A stretch of 64,000 nucleotides of DNA, taken from NCBI RefSeq assembly GCF_022201045.2, contig NC_068558.1, forward strand, positions 41,993,501 through 42,057,500. Direction: 5' to 3'. Below, piece by piece: positions 12,548 through 25,225 of the stretch (positions are counted from its first letter, which is position 1; every line of letters starts with the position of its first letter). The notes under the pieces were generated by a model that had not been told where the DNA came from, did not search any database, and saw only the letters and a list, made by a program, of their open reading frames with translations. Source of the DNA: Citrus sinensis. Taxonomy: Eukaryota; Streptophyta; Magnoliopsida; Sapindales; Rutaceae. A program made the position numbers and the translations under genes.

Positions 12548-14045
12548 TTAGGTCCTGGGTGCGTCCATGGCCATGGCGGTGCTGAGATTCATCGGATTCA
12601 TGTACTTGGTGGAGCCAGTCATGATATTCTGAACAATCAGCCTAAGCGCACGTTCGGTTGGATGATAAGAGTCCCAAAATACAAATGCGCTCCTGTCCGA
12701 ACAGAGGTTTGAGAAAATATTGCATGTTCCGAGCCCGTTGTAAGGTCCCTGTCCACAACACGCCACGTTTGATGTCTCAAAACCTGGGCCGTCCAATCCA
12801 TCAAAAAAAAATTAAAATTAAAATCACAATCATCATTCAATATCTTAGAATACTCCAATCATTAAAGAAGTTCTGTGGTGCATGCAACAAACCAAAATTC
12901 TTGGGATTGGAGATGAAGTCTTTGTTCTTATCAAATGCATTAGAAGCAATGAAAACATCAGAGTTCAGCTCATTGTTGAGTTCTTGAATCATTTGAACGA
13001 GGAGAGAATTGTAAATTTGTGATGCTTGTTGGGGCTCAGGCGCGCACTCGCCATTTGGGCTGCCTGACAAGGCCAGTTCTGCGGGAATACAACCCAATGG
13101 TCCAGTCCCTGTCACGATGACTCTTCGTGCCCCTAACTCATGCAGCTTCTGCAAATTAATTAAACAATTACACTCAATAATTACGCTGGAAAATAATTAA
13201 AATTAGTTTCCAATAACATATATATGTAAATGCACACCATGAGAATTTTCTTGTACTCGGAGATAAGATAACGGCAGTACTGTGGAAGAGTGAATTGGCG
13301 CCTGCGAGGAGCGAAAGGTGTCAAGAAATAGTTGTTGACGAAGTCATTACCACCGAGTGTCACGAGGACCAGTGCATGGCTCACTAGCTCCTGTGCGCGG
13401 CCTCGTCCAATTTTCTTACTTAGCCGCGTTTGGTAATCTTGAAATAAAGCAAACTGCTGGTGGATTCTTAGTATATTTAGCTGCAACAATTACCGCAGAA
13501 TCTTTAATTGTATTAGTTTATCTGTTCCAGTATATACAGGGAAATTGCAAATGCATCTATTATAATTAAGGGGACCGGCCGGCCTTACAAACTGAAGTCC
13601 AGTGTCGTTTAGAATTCCAATCCCAGCCGAAGCAAAGTTGGCTCCCATCAGTAGGTTTTGTCCGTTCATGATCTGAGGATTCAAGTACGGCAGTGGAGGC
13701 TCAGTGTCCAAAATTGAGTTACCTAAACGATGTTAACGAAACGTTAGACCATTAGTTAATTTTTAAAGCAATACGCCACATGCATATATGTAGATGTAGC
13801 CAGAAATACTCACTGATAATGTCAGGCAAGTTAAGGCCATTAGAGAAGCGACCGGTTGGTCTATGAGTTGGATAGTCGACGCCATAAGGCGGAAAGTTGG
13901 AGCGAGCGGATGTGGCTAAGAAGTTGTTGTTGCCGCTGTCAACGAGCGAGTCACCGAACACGAAGAAAGCACGATCAGCAGCAGCCGCCTCAGCTACTCG
14001 AGCCAGTAATACCAGGGCAACAGTGAGAAAATAAATCCTTGACAT
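12548..14045 (-). CDS. GDSL esterase/lipase, secreted, 366 aa
   Basis: Five exons: 13814-14045, 13589-13722, 13238-13480, 12893-13148 and 12548-12783 (1,101 bp, phases consistent), the usual layout of plant GDSL lipases. Residues 1-22 form a signal peptide ([20 protein letters not shown]), so the product is expected in the wall or apoplast. [14 protein letters not shown] holds the nucleophile Ser33. Oxyanion residues lie in [15 protein letters not shown] and in [12 protein letters not shown]. The Asp/His pair sits in DSYHPTERA (Asp326, His329). The ending [12 protein letters not shown] is characteristic of the subgroup with LTL1 and the cutin-synthase-like enzymes, so cutin polymerisation or acyl-ester hydrolysis is plausible; the substrate is inferred. 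Nothing is broken. Confidence 0.93.
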
Positions 14046-17000
14046 GGCGATAGCTTCAGCAGCACAAATTTAACTAAAAGGCCTGTAATTAAGTTGTTCG
14101 ATGTTCATGCAAGGGAGGATTGGCTGGATTTTATGAGAATACTGCATGCATGTCATTTGTCAATTGATTGAGCACGTGCACTGTCTTAATCAACTAATCA
14201 AGTGGGTTGATGAACTGGTGTTAAGTTTAATTAATTAAATCCCTGATAGTCATTAAAACTACAGCTGGCTAACCTAGCTCATTTTTCCTTTTTGAGCTAG
14301 CTAGAGAACATAATGGCTTAGGCCTTAAGAGCTTACTTATGCCCTCAAAAGGTTCTGCTTCTGCAACTGATCTAGCCATTCTCGAGTTTATTCCTATCCA
14401 TTTTCTCTTGTTCTACGTACGTGTTGTAATTAAGATGACGACTAGATTCAGCTTAAACATTTTATTTGTCTCTCGCAACCTTTTTTTTTTTCTTTAATGT
14501 CATCATGCACATCGACCAGACTGGCAGACCAATTAGACTTGTTTAGTATCTGTACCGTGTATAGGATGAACCAAACTGTTTAATTTCTTTAGTCTCTTTG
14601 TATAAACCAAAACCATATCTTTAAATTATTCTTGCAAATTAAGAGTAAAGACCATGGTCCACGGCCACTTAGGGGAATGTCCATTGTCCAACAACCAATG
14701 TTCTAAAAATGGTGCCAGCTAGAATTGCCGAATGAATATATAACCTATCTGTCTTCACTCTTCTCCCTTACAATCAATGGCAAAATATATGAGTCGGTCG
14801 CCCATCGTTCTCAACGATGCTCTACTCGTCCACATGCTAATTAATAACACCACATGAAAGATAATTACAGGCCAAATCCTTTGAATTAAGATGTACATTT
14901 ATAGAGATATGCAATCGTCGTGTTGACCTCGAGTAGATAAGAGGCATAGAGCTCAAGCGAGTAGTTGAGTCCAATTAATTGTTCTATAATGGCTGAAGCT
15001 GAAGCATCAGATGAAGTGAAAATTGTCAACTAGAAATTTTTTTGCAGTGGAAGATTAAGGGTCTGTTTTCAATTACTTTTGGGAAGCTCAAAAGTGTATT
15101 TTAAAAGTTAAAAGTCTAAAAATTAATTTTAGTATTTGATTAAATTTTTTACAAATCACTATTGGTAAAATCACTCCACTCCACAATAAATTTTAAAAAG
15201 CAAAGAAAAAGTAGCTTCGAAAATCTGATTTTGAAAATAGGTTTTTATATATATCCTCATATAAATTATAAAAAATTCAAAATTATCCTTATTAATTAGG
15301 AAATATAATCTTTAAATTTAAAGAGATTGTTATTATCTTCAATTATATTGAAATAAAAAGAAATAAAAACTAAAATTAATAATATAAAAATATTTATTTA
15401 GTTATCAATTATTGTATAACAAATATTTTATATCCATGTTTATAAATGAATAAATAAATTCTATTCAATATTATGTCTATTTTACTCATTTAAATTCTTA
15501 CAACAGTTTAACATTAAGATTTAACAAACACATACGATTATTTTTAAAAGTCACAATACTTTTAAAAATAAATTTCATTAAATATTTAACTAATTTTTTT
15601 ATAATTAATTATTTAGAGAGCGCGGTTAATAATAATTATTTTAAAAAGTACAAAATCATTAAATCGGCCCAAATCCCATTTCATATTTGGCCCTAGTCCA
15701 AAATCATTCGATCGGCTTATTCTAGTTGACACTCCAATTGAAATTGTTGGACTATTTCAAAGTTTTTGTGGTCCAAATTACGCCATAGGTAAAAAATGGG
15801 CCTAAATCGTAGCACTTGTAAACATCTAACTTGTTGACGAATACTGACATTCAATCCCTGTATTTTATCCCAGGTGACCCCACTTTTTTTGTACTCCATC
15901 AATTTTCAAAATTATCCTCTTATCTCACAATATCCTTTTTTTTTCACTATTTACTTCTAATTTTCCTTGTGTTATTTCACAACTATCTTTTTCTTTTCAA
16001 AGAATTTAATTAATACATTTAGATGCAAATCTATCATCCATTATTTTCCCTTTTCAAAAAAAAAATAAAAAATTGATCGCCTGTTATGTCTATCAAATGT
16101 TCTTTTAGGCGAGTAAATTTTTAAAATTTAATGTTTTGGAGTAAAATATAAATAAAAAATTAAAAAATATCAACATTGAGATTGTGTTGTACTACTCGTC
16201 AAATCCCTATAGAATGAATGGAATAAATAATTTCAAAAAAAATAAAAACATTTGAGTTTGATTAGAAAGTAAATATTAGCAATGTCCTTTATAGTAATTT
16301 CAATATTAGAGGAGTCTCGTGAAATGAAAGGCAGGGCTGAAGAACTGCACTCTGTATTGAAACCTGTTTGATATAGTTAATCCAAAAATTCGATCCAAAA
16401 ATTTGTTTAAAAAGAAAACGGATCACTACTGTTTTTTTTTTTTTTTTTTCTGAAGATGGAGGTGGGAATCTAAATTAATTTTCAATCCCTATAAATTCGA
16501 ACACGAACAACCAAAATTTATTGTTTTATCACTCTGTTAATTCACAATAATGATTAATGAAGGGGGTTAACAGGCTGAGTATTTTCCTCAATATTATTAT
16601 TCCTCAAGAAAAGCTCAAAGGGGATACAATTCTCCTATGTCCCGACTCTTTAAATTAAGCCGAGCCACTTACCCATATTAACCTGAAGGATGCATCGTGC
16701 TTTCAAGTCTCTCTGGCAAAGGCCAAGGGGCGATTGGCCGATTGCCAACACATAAAGCATATCCTTTTTTGTGGGCATTCTTTCTTCTCAAGGTTGGTTG
16801 CCATCTTTTCTAGGATAAGTTGAAAATAAAATTACCAAATTGACTTAAACTATTATCCCATTAGTCGTTTCATTAAAAAAAGAAAAGAAAATAAAAATTG
16901 ACCGTGAGTTGTACTTCATTAAAAAAATGTTACCTGTCTTCAAAGAACAGTTTCTTCTTCGCACGCGTAAAGTATAAATACAATACAAGTCGCATCAAAC

Positions 17001-17225
17001 AAAGCTGACGAGAAAAAATAATAAAAGAAATATAAAATTTCACACGCAACACAACACAAACGGCCAAAACGGCAAAACCCCCCCCCCCCCCCCCCCCCCA
17101 CCCCAACCTCGAAAGAAAAAAAAAGTAAACAGCAATTTCAATTTTCAATTTTCAATCTCCGCAATAATCATCTAAGCCTAGGGCTAGGGTTTCGAAAGAG
17201 GGGAACAAAAATTTGAGCCAAAACA
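14046..17225. other. Intergenic, AT-rich, with the tetraspanin promoter at its right end
   Basis: The left part is the GDSL promoter; its first 250 bp contain several tgcatg motifs. About 15055-15650 is an AT-rich stretch bordered by gggtctgttttcaattactt, which may be an old MITE, but no clear terminal repeats or target duplication were found. A 22-base C run lies at 17078-17099, about 125 bp before the tetraspanin start. No gene was recognised. Confidence 0.5.
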
Positions 17226-20200
17226 ATGCAGCGCAATTGTTGCCACATTTCGTTCGCTTTCATACTAAAGTTTCTAAATTTCCTTCAAGGATTCATTGGA
17301 GTGTCAATAATACTCTACTCCATATGGATGCTCGATCAATGGAACCATCACGTGCCCGTGCCTCCTCTTCCTCCTTTGGCTCCCACCCCAGATACTTCTG
17401 TGTCGTCGTCATCTCTCAGTCTTTTTCTAAATTCGGATACAACTCAATCGCGTGTGCTTTCTCATGATCATCGTCGGCTCACCACCTCCACTGGTCCATT
17501 GGATGTCATGGTTTCCGGATTCGATGACGTGTCCGGGCTCGGGTTTGATTTCAATTCATTCGAGCTGCCCGCTCCTTGGTACTACTAAAATTCTTTGACT
17601 TTTGGTTTGCTATTGGTGTGGTTTAGTTGAATTTGGTCATCTGTTATTTTCGTTAGGATTGGCTTTTTTATTTCTAGAAGTGAATGCTTTGATTACGATT
17701 TTTCGGTAGTTTTCTCTCACAATCTGATTAGATGGAGTTGAATTTGCCCTTAATTTAGCTTTTAATCTTTTAAAGTAAATTTTATTTTCTTATGCATGAA
17801 TTTCTTTCTAGCCATTTGGAGTCTGTTTGTAGCATCGGTGTTTCTGCTTAATTTTGAAAACATAGTTGCTAAAGTGTGTAGTAAACACCCACATTTTACT
17901 TTGCAGCTAATGTTTAGTCACTGCCTCCCCATTTATGCTCACTGCTAGTGATTCTATTTCACAATAGCTGTTGATTGAGAGCTATAAAACCTTAATCCCA
18001 AACGTATGCTTCAAGTTGTATAGTCGAGGAACTTTCTGACTGTGTTTTGTGCTAGTTCTCTTCAGAGTTAGTCAAAGTTTTCTGATGGAATTTAGAGCTT
18101 TGGTGGTTAATTTTGCTGATTTTATTGGGTCATGAGGCAGTTATATGGTTGTGTAATTGGTGCTTTTCTTTTTTTTTTTTTTGGTGGCAGGTTCATCTAC
18201 TCATTTATGGGAGTGGGCATTTTGGTGTGTTGTATTGCATTGATTGGTTGCATTGCTGCTGAAGCTATAAGTGGCTGTTGCCTTTGCTTTGTATCCTGCA
18301 ATCATGTGGCTGTGTCTATATTATTTTCTGCTGATAAATGCTGGCTTTCACCCTGACTAGCTGTTTTATAAACTAACTGGTTAGTTTGTTTAAGACTTGG
18401 ATGATGTTAGGGTGAGCTGTTTGTTAGTTTGTTTTAAATGTGGAAGCACGTGTTCCTTAATTTTACAAATGCTTCTCTTGGTCTCTAGAAATGGTAATTA
18501 TGACAGGACACAAATTTTGAATTCTATGTATAATACCCTCTGAATAATTGACACTAGCAATCTGATAAAGGAACAACTGGCTAATTTATTGGAGCTTGGA
18601 TTTGATTATTTGTATACCAAACATACAGTTAAGAGTCAAAACTTCACAATCTACAGGTTTTGGATGTAATTAGGTATAGAATGGAGACCTGGAAGATCTG
18701 TAATCTGTAATGTTCAGCCGTACCACTACTTTTGCAATACGGTAAGTGTTGGATTGACATGATGAATCATAATCTTTGATCTTTTAAAATCCCAGAAACA
18801 AAGGATAAATGGAAAAGAATAAGAACTATAGTATTTATGATCTGCTTTCAATCCCGTTCCTTTTGAGAGTGTCCTTAACCTCATGAAAAATTTCAGTATG
18901 CTATACTGAAAATTATACTCTTCCTGCTAGAAGCTGCTCTGGTGGCATTTATTGCAATTGATCGTCGTTGGGAGAAGGTTATTCTCTTTGATTATCCAGT
19001 TTAACTTTTACATAGCTTATCAACTTTCTTCTTTTTATATATGTTGTTAGTTGTTGACTCATCCCTTGACAGGATCTTCCATTTGACCCTACTGGAGAAC
19101 TTGATAGCCTTCGTTCTTTCATCGAAGACAATGTTGACATTTGTAAATGGGTTGGCATTACGGTGGTCATAGTTCAGGTATTTTGCATGCCTATAAAATA
19201 TGACCTGAAAAGTGTCAGAGTTTTGCTGAATACTGCTCATTGATGTGCATATTTCCTCACTTTCTTAGATTAGGATCTTTCTAAGTTTCTCAACAATTTC
19301 TGGAATCTTACCACAGACTTGTTTGACAGATATTAAGTTTCAAGTAATTTGATTAATATTAAATTTCAAGTAATTTTGATTAATATTTGTGTTAAAGTAG
19401 AAATATGACTTGCATGTGACACACTAGAAGCTTAACAGGATTGAACAATCACAATAGAATTTAAATAGATTGTATATGATCTACATGCTTCATTTAAAAA
19501 CTACTATAGTATGGAAAGAGACAGCTTAAACTTACCAAGTGGAAGTAAAAGAATGTGTATACTAACCTTAGGTTTAACAAGCAAATCAATTATAAATGAA
19601 ACGGCTTAAACTTTAACTTGGTAAGTTTTGGAAAGGAATTAAGCCGTTACTAATTGTCCAGAAAATGAGCGTTAGAATTGATAATACTGTAATAATGCTA
19701 AAAAATTAGACTAATAAATTGTGTTTCACAAGAAGTTTCCTGTTCGTGTAAATTAACTAGTGATATTGGTCGTGGTTCTTGAAGATCTATGTAAACAAAG
19801 AAAATATGGACGGGCATTCTTATCCTTATAACACCAGAAGCTTAATGCTATTATTCTTTCTATTGTTATTATGTGAGGAAGATATCCATCGTTGATGATT
19901 TTGTTTTACATTAACACATTTTCTCTTACTAGTGTGAAAGGAATAGCAACCAACCAGTAGAAGTCATTAATCAGTAAATTGCCATGGACAGGAACGTTTT
20001 TTTCTCAACTATGAGTTTTGTGGGGTGTAATGGAAAACATTGATAGAGGCATATGAATATGTTATCCCAATAGTTGCATATCTGCCTTTTTATTTGTCCC
20101 TAATACATCCCTCTGTACCATCCCTTATTTTAGGCACTATCTCTGCTTCTAGCAATAATTCTGAGAGCCATGGTTTCCACTCGAAGAACCAATTTCGATG

Positions 20201-21638
20201 AAGAGGATGATTATGAGAGTGAGAGGATCAGGATAAGGGAACCACTGATACATCAGCAACCAATTGCTCACTCTGACATCTGGAGCTCGCGGATAAGAGA
20301 AAAGGTATCTTGTTTGAATTTGTCGGTTGGACAAATTTCATCTGACAGTCTGTGTTGTAAAATTTGAAGGTCAAAATGTAGGTTAGAAGATCTTGCCAAT
20401 AAGAATATAAGGCAGGGAAAATACAACAAATGTTCTGAATCCCCCCCATCCAATTTTGGTATGTGTATGTCTTATAAATAAAGCATGTAATCAGGAGTCA
20501 GCTTGAAAATTAATTATATAATGCAGATTTAATCAATTCCTGTGTAAAGTGGCATATTGAGACAAGTCATATGTCGTGGTTGGGCATCTACTATCTATCT
20601 ATCGCGTAATTTAATAACCTATTGCTGTGTTAACTTCATGCTCTGTTCTAGTTTTTCCTGGTTGATCACTATTAATCTGAAATATCAGTCCACTGAGTAA
20701 ATGGACAACCTATGTGCGGTACTGATCTTTACTTGTTTGATTATCTGTAAGTATGCTTATATAATGTTGACCCAATTGAGATCCTCTCTGACATGTGAAA
20801 GTCAGATCAATTCAATCTTACTCATTTCTCTATAACATAAACTTAATTTGGACTCATAATTGCCACTTATGTATTACTAGCTTCAGTTCAGTTTCAATGA
20901 TGAATAACATTTGCTGTTATTAATTTTTTTCACATAAAATGTCTTTTTTTTGGGGGGGGGGGGGGGTTTATTTTGGCCTTTTTAGTTCATTTAGCTGATT
21001 TCCTTTCCATGATGTAGATTTAGTTCTATCCAATTCATTCTCTTGCAATATTAATCTAATTTGGATTTACAATTGCCACTATACATAGAATCTCTTAGCT
21101 CGGTTGGGTTTAAATGGTGTTCCATGATTTTCATTCATGTGGTTAACTTTGCCTTTTTTTATCTTTTTTGATTTAACTGCTTTTCATCTGGTAGCATCCA
21201 TTTGTTTAATGCTTGCTAGGACTAGTGAGTAATTTGACTTGATTTCATATAAATTTGCACTAAACATGTGGAGATTGCCTTCAGCAGTATAGAACTAGGT
21301 TGCTTTCCATTCTGGAAACTTTAATGGAGTGATCATGGCTTAATAAATGAAACTTTTGAGTTTTTACCTATTTCTCTAACCTAGTTCCTGCAATCATAAG
21401 AGGATGTTCTGGTATGACTTTTAAGTTTTGAACTGCATATATGGAAAATAGGTATTGTGAAACATTGCTCATGCTTCCTTTTTTTTTTTTTTGTGGTTTT
21501 ATGATCTCTTACATAGTCCCTGGTATAAAATATCAATAATGGGATTCTTTTCAATATATGCTGCAGTATGGACTGAATGGTGGTGGCGAGCAATATACTT
21601 TCGGAAATAATCCATCAGCAAGCATGAAGTCCAAGTAG
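17226..21638 (+). CDS. TET18: Tetraspanin of the TET18/TOM2A group, 293 aa
   Basis: Six exons: 17226-17578, 18191-18290, 18897-18977, 19073-19177, 20134-20304 and 21567-21638 (882 bp, phases consistent). The N-terminus MQRNCCHISFAFILKFLNFL starts the first membrane segment. Further segments follow in FIYSFMGVGILVCCIALIG, IILFLLEAALVAFIAID and WVGITVVIVQALSLLLAIIL. The loop after the third segment has DLPFDPTGELDSLRSFIEDN, typical of the TET18-20/TOM2A branch. The cytosolic tail ends WSSRIREKYGLNGGG. Members are membrane scaffold proteins, and TOM2A is known as a host factor for tobamoviruses; the role of this copy is not shown by sequence. The acidic tail DEEDDYESERIRIREP also fits the branch. 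The symbol is assigned by similarity to Arabidopsis tetraspanin-18 recalled from memory, and TET20 is an alternative. Confidence 0.9.
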
Positions 21639-22945
21639 TCCATGAATCGTGAATTCCATGAAAAATTCTTCGTCTCACAGAGCATAGTAAAGACCAGTGA
21701 CATGCATTGTGAGTCTGACACCGGTTCTGAATTATAAACTTGCTCCCTGTACTTTTGTTTCTGTTATTATGTATTTCTGGAGAAGTAGGGATGTATATAG
21801 GTTTGTAATGGGTTGCTTGATTCTGTATTGATTGTGAGTCTGTCCAGATTTGCTGTCAGTCATTAATAGAAAGCTTTTAGTCTTGCTGAATACTTGTGTG
21901 CCCCGTTGGTGTTTCCAAATGATGTGTTGGGGGATTCATAACAGTGCTGTCGTCAATAAAACGCAAAATGCATCTATATGATGATTATGGTCTGTTTTGT
22001 ACATTCCATTTGTAAGCATTTCGTCGTGGAGTTGGAGATAGCCTCTTCAATTTGGTTGGAGTTGGCATGTGTTTATGCATCTTATTGCCTTCAGCCTACC
22101 AAGCTCTGGCCATTGTTTATTAGTCCTGTGGTGTTGTTTGCTTCAGTATTTCACGGATCCCGTGGGTAAATTGATATATTTTAAAGCCATTGATGCCGAC
22201 CCCTGCTAGTCACGAGATCTCTTTTTTTGTCTATATTATACAACGTTATACTATTTTACAACCACTTCTAACGCACTGTAGCTGTAAATTCCATGTGGGG
22301 GCTTTCAGTTTCAAGTGGTTTGGTTTATTTTTGAGTTGTCTCTGACATCTGGCATTATTGTCTTTGTTACAGTCTTACCCACTTTAAATTGACCATTTGG
22401 TTTCGAAAACGGCCAAAATTATGGTTAACTAGTTATAATTTTCTTACTTTAGTTAGGGGTGGGTGAGCTGTTCTGTTTGACTCTAAAAATTTTGGATTGA
22501 GAATTGAAGATCAATTTGATTTGGATTCGGTTCGAGTTAAACATTAAACTCGATCAAATTATATTTAAACATAAAAGAATTAAAACAAACCCCTAAATCT
22601 AATTTTTTTTTAAATGATTTACCTCAAATTTCAACCTTAATTTCCGGAAATTATAATCTGAACCGAATTTGAATCTGAATTGAATCGAACTAACTTTTGA
22701 ACCCATTTAGGTTAAATTTTTAAAATCGAACGGATTGCAATTCTAACCGAAATCTGAAATGCCCACCCTTACTTCAGTAGAGAAAAAAAAAATTTACATT
22801 TTGTACAATGATTTTCTTCAGTTAAGACTATAGTGGTAGACAGCCTATCAACTCTGGTGGGTACCATCATCTTGCTAATGATGTTGTTATTGCTTAAGAT
22901 GCCCACTTCTGGCTACCAGCAGGTCCATGTTTTTATGGATCCCTC

Positions 22946-23050
22946 TAAGTTACATGCATGTACCTTATAACCCTCTCACATGAATAGTGAGTGGACCCAC
23001 ATCATTCACTATTCATGTGAGAGGGGTGTAAGGTACGTGCATGTAACTTA
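22946..23050. mobile_element. Foldback MITE, 105 bp, near-perfect hairpin
   Basis: The left arm beginning TAAGTTACATGCATGTACC and the right arm ending GTGCATGTAACTTA pair over about 45 bp with three mismatches, around a short loop. TA dinucleotides at both outer borders could be a TA target duplication, as in Tc1/mariner-type (Stowaway-like) MITEs. It lies in the intergenic space downstream of the tetraspanin gene. Confidence 0.8.
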
Positions 23051-23890
23051 GCATTAGCCTGTTTTTATTACTTTACCCATGATTTTCGTTTTCAGAAACG
23101 TGGGCCATGACTCGTGATTCCATTTTGAAGAATCAAAATCTGCATAACGTACAAAATTATACGATTGTTGAAAGTGACGAGATTTTGAAAGAATCTAACG
23201 TTTTTGGCTCCAAAGAAGATGTAACCTTTTTGGCTCCACTGAGGGAGTAGAAAGGTAGAAAGATATAGAATCTGACAGCCTGTTCCTTTGTTATTTATTA
23301 ATTTTTTTTTTTGGTCTCTTTTTTGTTCACGGTTGCGCGGCTCCTGAGCAAATTATGGATCACATGCCCACAGCGACAGGCTCAGGCTCCAACTTATTTC
23401 GCACTCCTCAGAATTTCCGAGGCAAAAGATTATTATTTAATAATCATTATGCACGACATAAGTCACGAGGTCCCTCCTGGCGGGGCTTTATTTTAACCAC
23501 AGTTTACATTTGTATTTTTGGCTGCTAGTTGTTCATGTGCCATTGACCATCTTTGCACATTCTTATTTTTACCCACTACTACGAAAAGTGCTCCTGGATT
23601 TTCTTTTCATTTTTCACCCGAGATTTGAGAAGTGACTTCATGGAGGTATCACAAGATCGCCGTTGATGCTCTTTAGTTTAGTTAAGGAGTAATTTCACTA
23701 AGCCCCTCAAGCATTTGTATTAGTTTCACTTCAGACCAATCTCTATAAAATAGGCACAATGGTCCCACTGTCTCGGCAAATAAAAGAAATTTTAATCATT
23801 ATTAAGGCGAGTTAAGCTCTTCCTAAAACTACAAATAGACCTGTGATATAATTAAGGGTTTGATTGTGTGATTATTCAAGTACATTTATT

Positions 23891-24115
23891 GAATTAGTTC
23901 GATAAATTTAATTTTTGAAAAAAAGAAAGAAACTAAAAAGTATAAGAGTTTTATCCATTCCATATCTTTTAAATAAAATAAAAATTTAATTTAAAAATAA
24001 CTTATAAGAGTTTTATTGAATCGGTTACTTAAATTTAATTTTTGAAAAAAAAAGAAACTAAAAAATATAAGAATTTTATCCACCCCATATCTCTTAAATA
24101 AAATAAATAAAAAAT
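23891..24115. repeat. Diverged tandem duplication, period about 127 bp
   Basis: Two copies of an AT-rich unit, each with taaatttaatttttgaaaaa followed by a block reading ttttatcc and a ccatat element, start near 23891 and 24018. They differ by substitutions and small indels, so the duplication is not recent. Confidence 0.7.
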
Positions 24116-25225
24116 AAAAAATCGCCTATTTTTATGAGATATTCCATTAGTTCAATGTGTATATATCATTGAAACTCCAAAAGACTTTTTTCCTTACACT
24201 ATCTAAAGAGAAAAAATCCAACCTTTGATCATATTAAATGAACACACCCATGTGATTCCAAGTTCCAAAACTCACGACCACACTTGATCTATTTGGTGGC
24301 TAGTAAGTGAAGTGCACCGTCATACTACATTTCTAAAATATAATTATAACTAAACAGCATAAATAGTACCGAGCTTGGTACGGTGTGTTGAGCTTAAACT
24401 CGAGAATCAATATGTTAAGCTGTGAATCGTATGATAAGAGAACTACTTCTCCACTGGCTCCTCATTCTCATGTTCTCTCCCTGTAATCCTTTAGTTCACG
24501 CATGGCTGCAGAAGGCATTAAAACTGGTACTGGCACTACATGCAAGACAGTAATGCCTTTGGTCCATGGGGCGAATAAGTACTGTGGGGTAAACAATCTA
24601 TCACCCTGAGAAATTGTAAGTGGGAATAAATTGGCACAATGTTTTGAGCCACTCAAATAATGCTTCTTTCATTAATTCAAACAGAGACCCGATATTGATA
24701 AATACAAACTTCAATCAAAACATTAATATCACGAACAGTGGCCGCTAGATGTCATGGACATCGCAGCAAATTTTATCGAGTTTGGACCAGGCAATGTGGC
24801 GGCTCTTGATTATCCGCTAGTACGAGTAGATTCGATTTGGGTTCACTCTGTTTCGGAGTCGAAGATGACTTTTACGTGTGAAAAATCAACTGACATTTCC
24901 AGTTAAACTACTCGGAAAACAAGCACCTAGTTTTCGGCTGTTTCTCAAGATCTTTGATCACTACAGAATTACTGCAAGGTTAAAAATAAAACCGAAAGAG
25001 CCGCTCCGCACTAAGGATCATCCGACAGTAAAAGACAATGTTAGCTGGCAGAAATATTTATATGCGGCATGAAAACTGAAGATATACTGTTAAATAAATA
25101 CTGATATAAGACACATTGGCATGATTAAACAAATATGGGTGGGACCATCATTGTCGAAAATAAAAAATTACATGGATGCACTCTATTATTGAGTTACAAA
25201 AAAATACACAGCAGCTAGAAGGGTG

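Larger units (their letters stand above)
21639..25225. other. Intergenic between the convergent tetraspanin and TRM genes
   Basis: The first few hundred bases are tetraspanin 3' UTR. The rest holds a foldback MITE (22946-23050), a diverged tandem duplication at about 23891-24115, and otherwise unassigned AT-rich sequence. A 62-codon minus-strand frame at 24468-24656 reads like protein but matches nothing I know. Confidence 0.5.

Noticed and set aside
24468..24656. Minus-strand 62-codon frame with protein-like composition (LFPLTISQGDRLFTPQYLFA)
   Set aside because: No family recognised, no splice partners or conserved motif found; could be a fragment but the evidence is insufficient.
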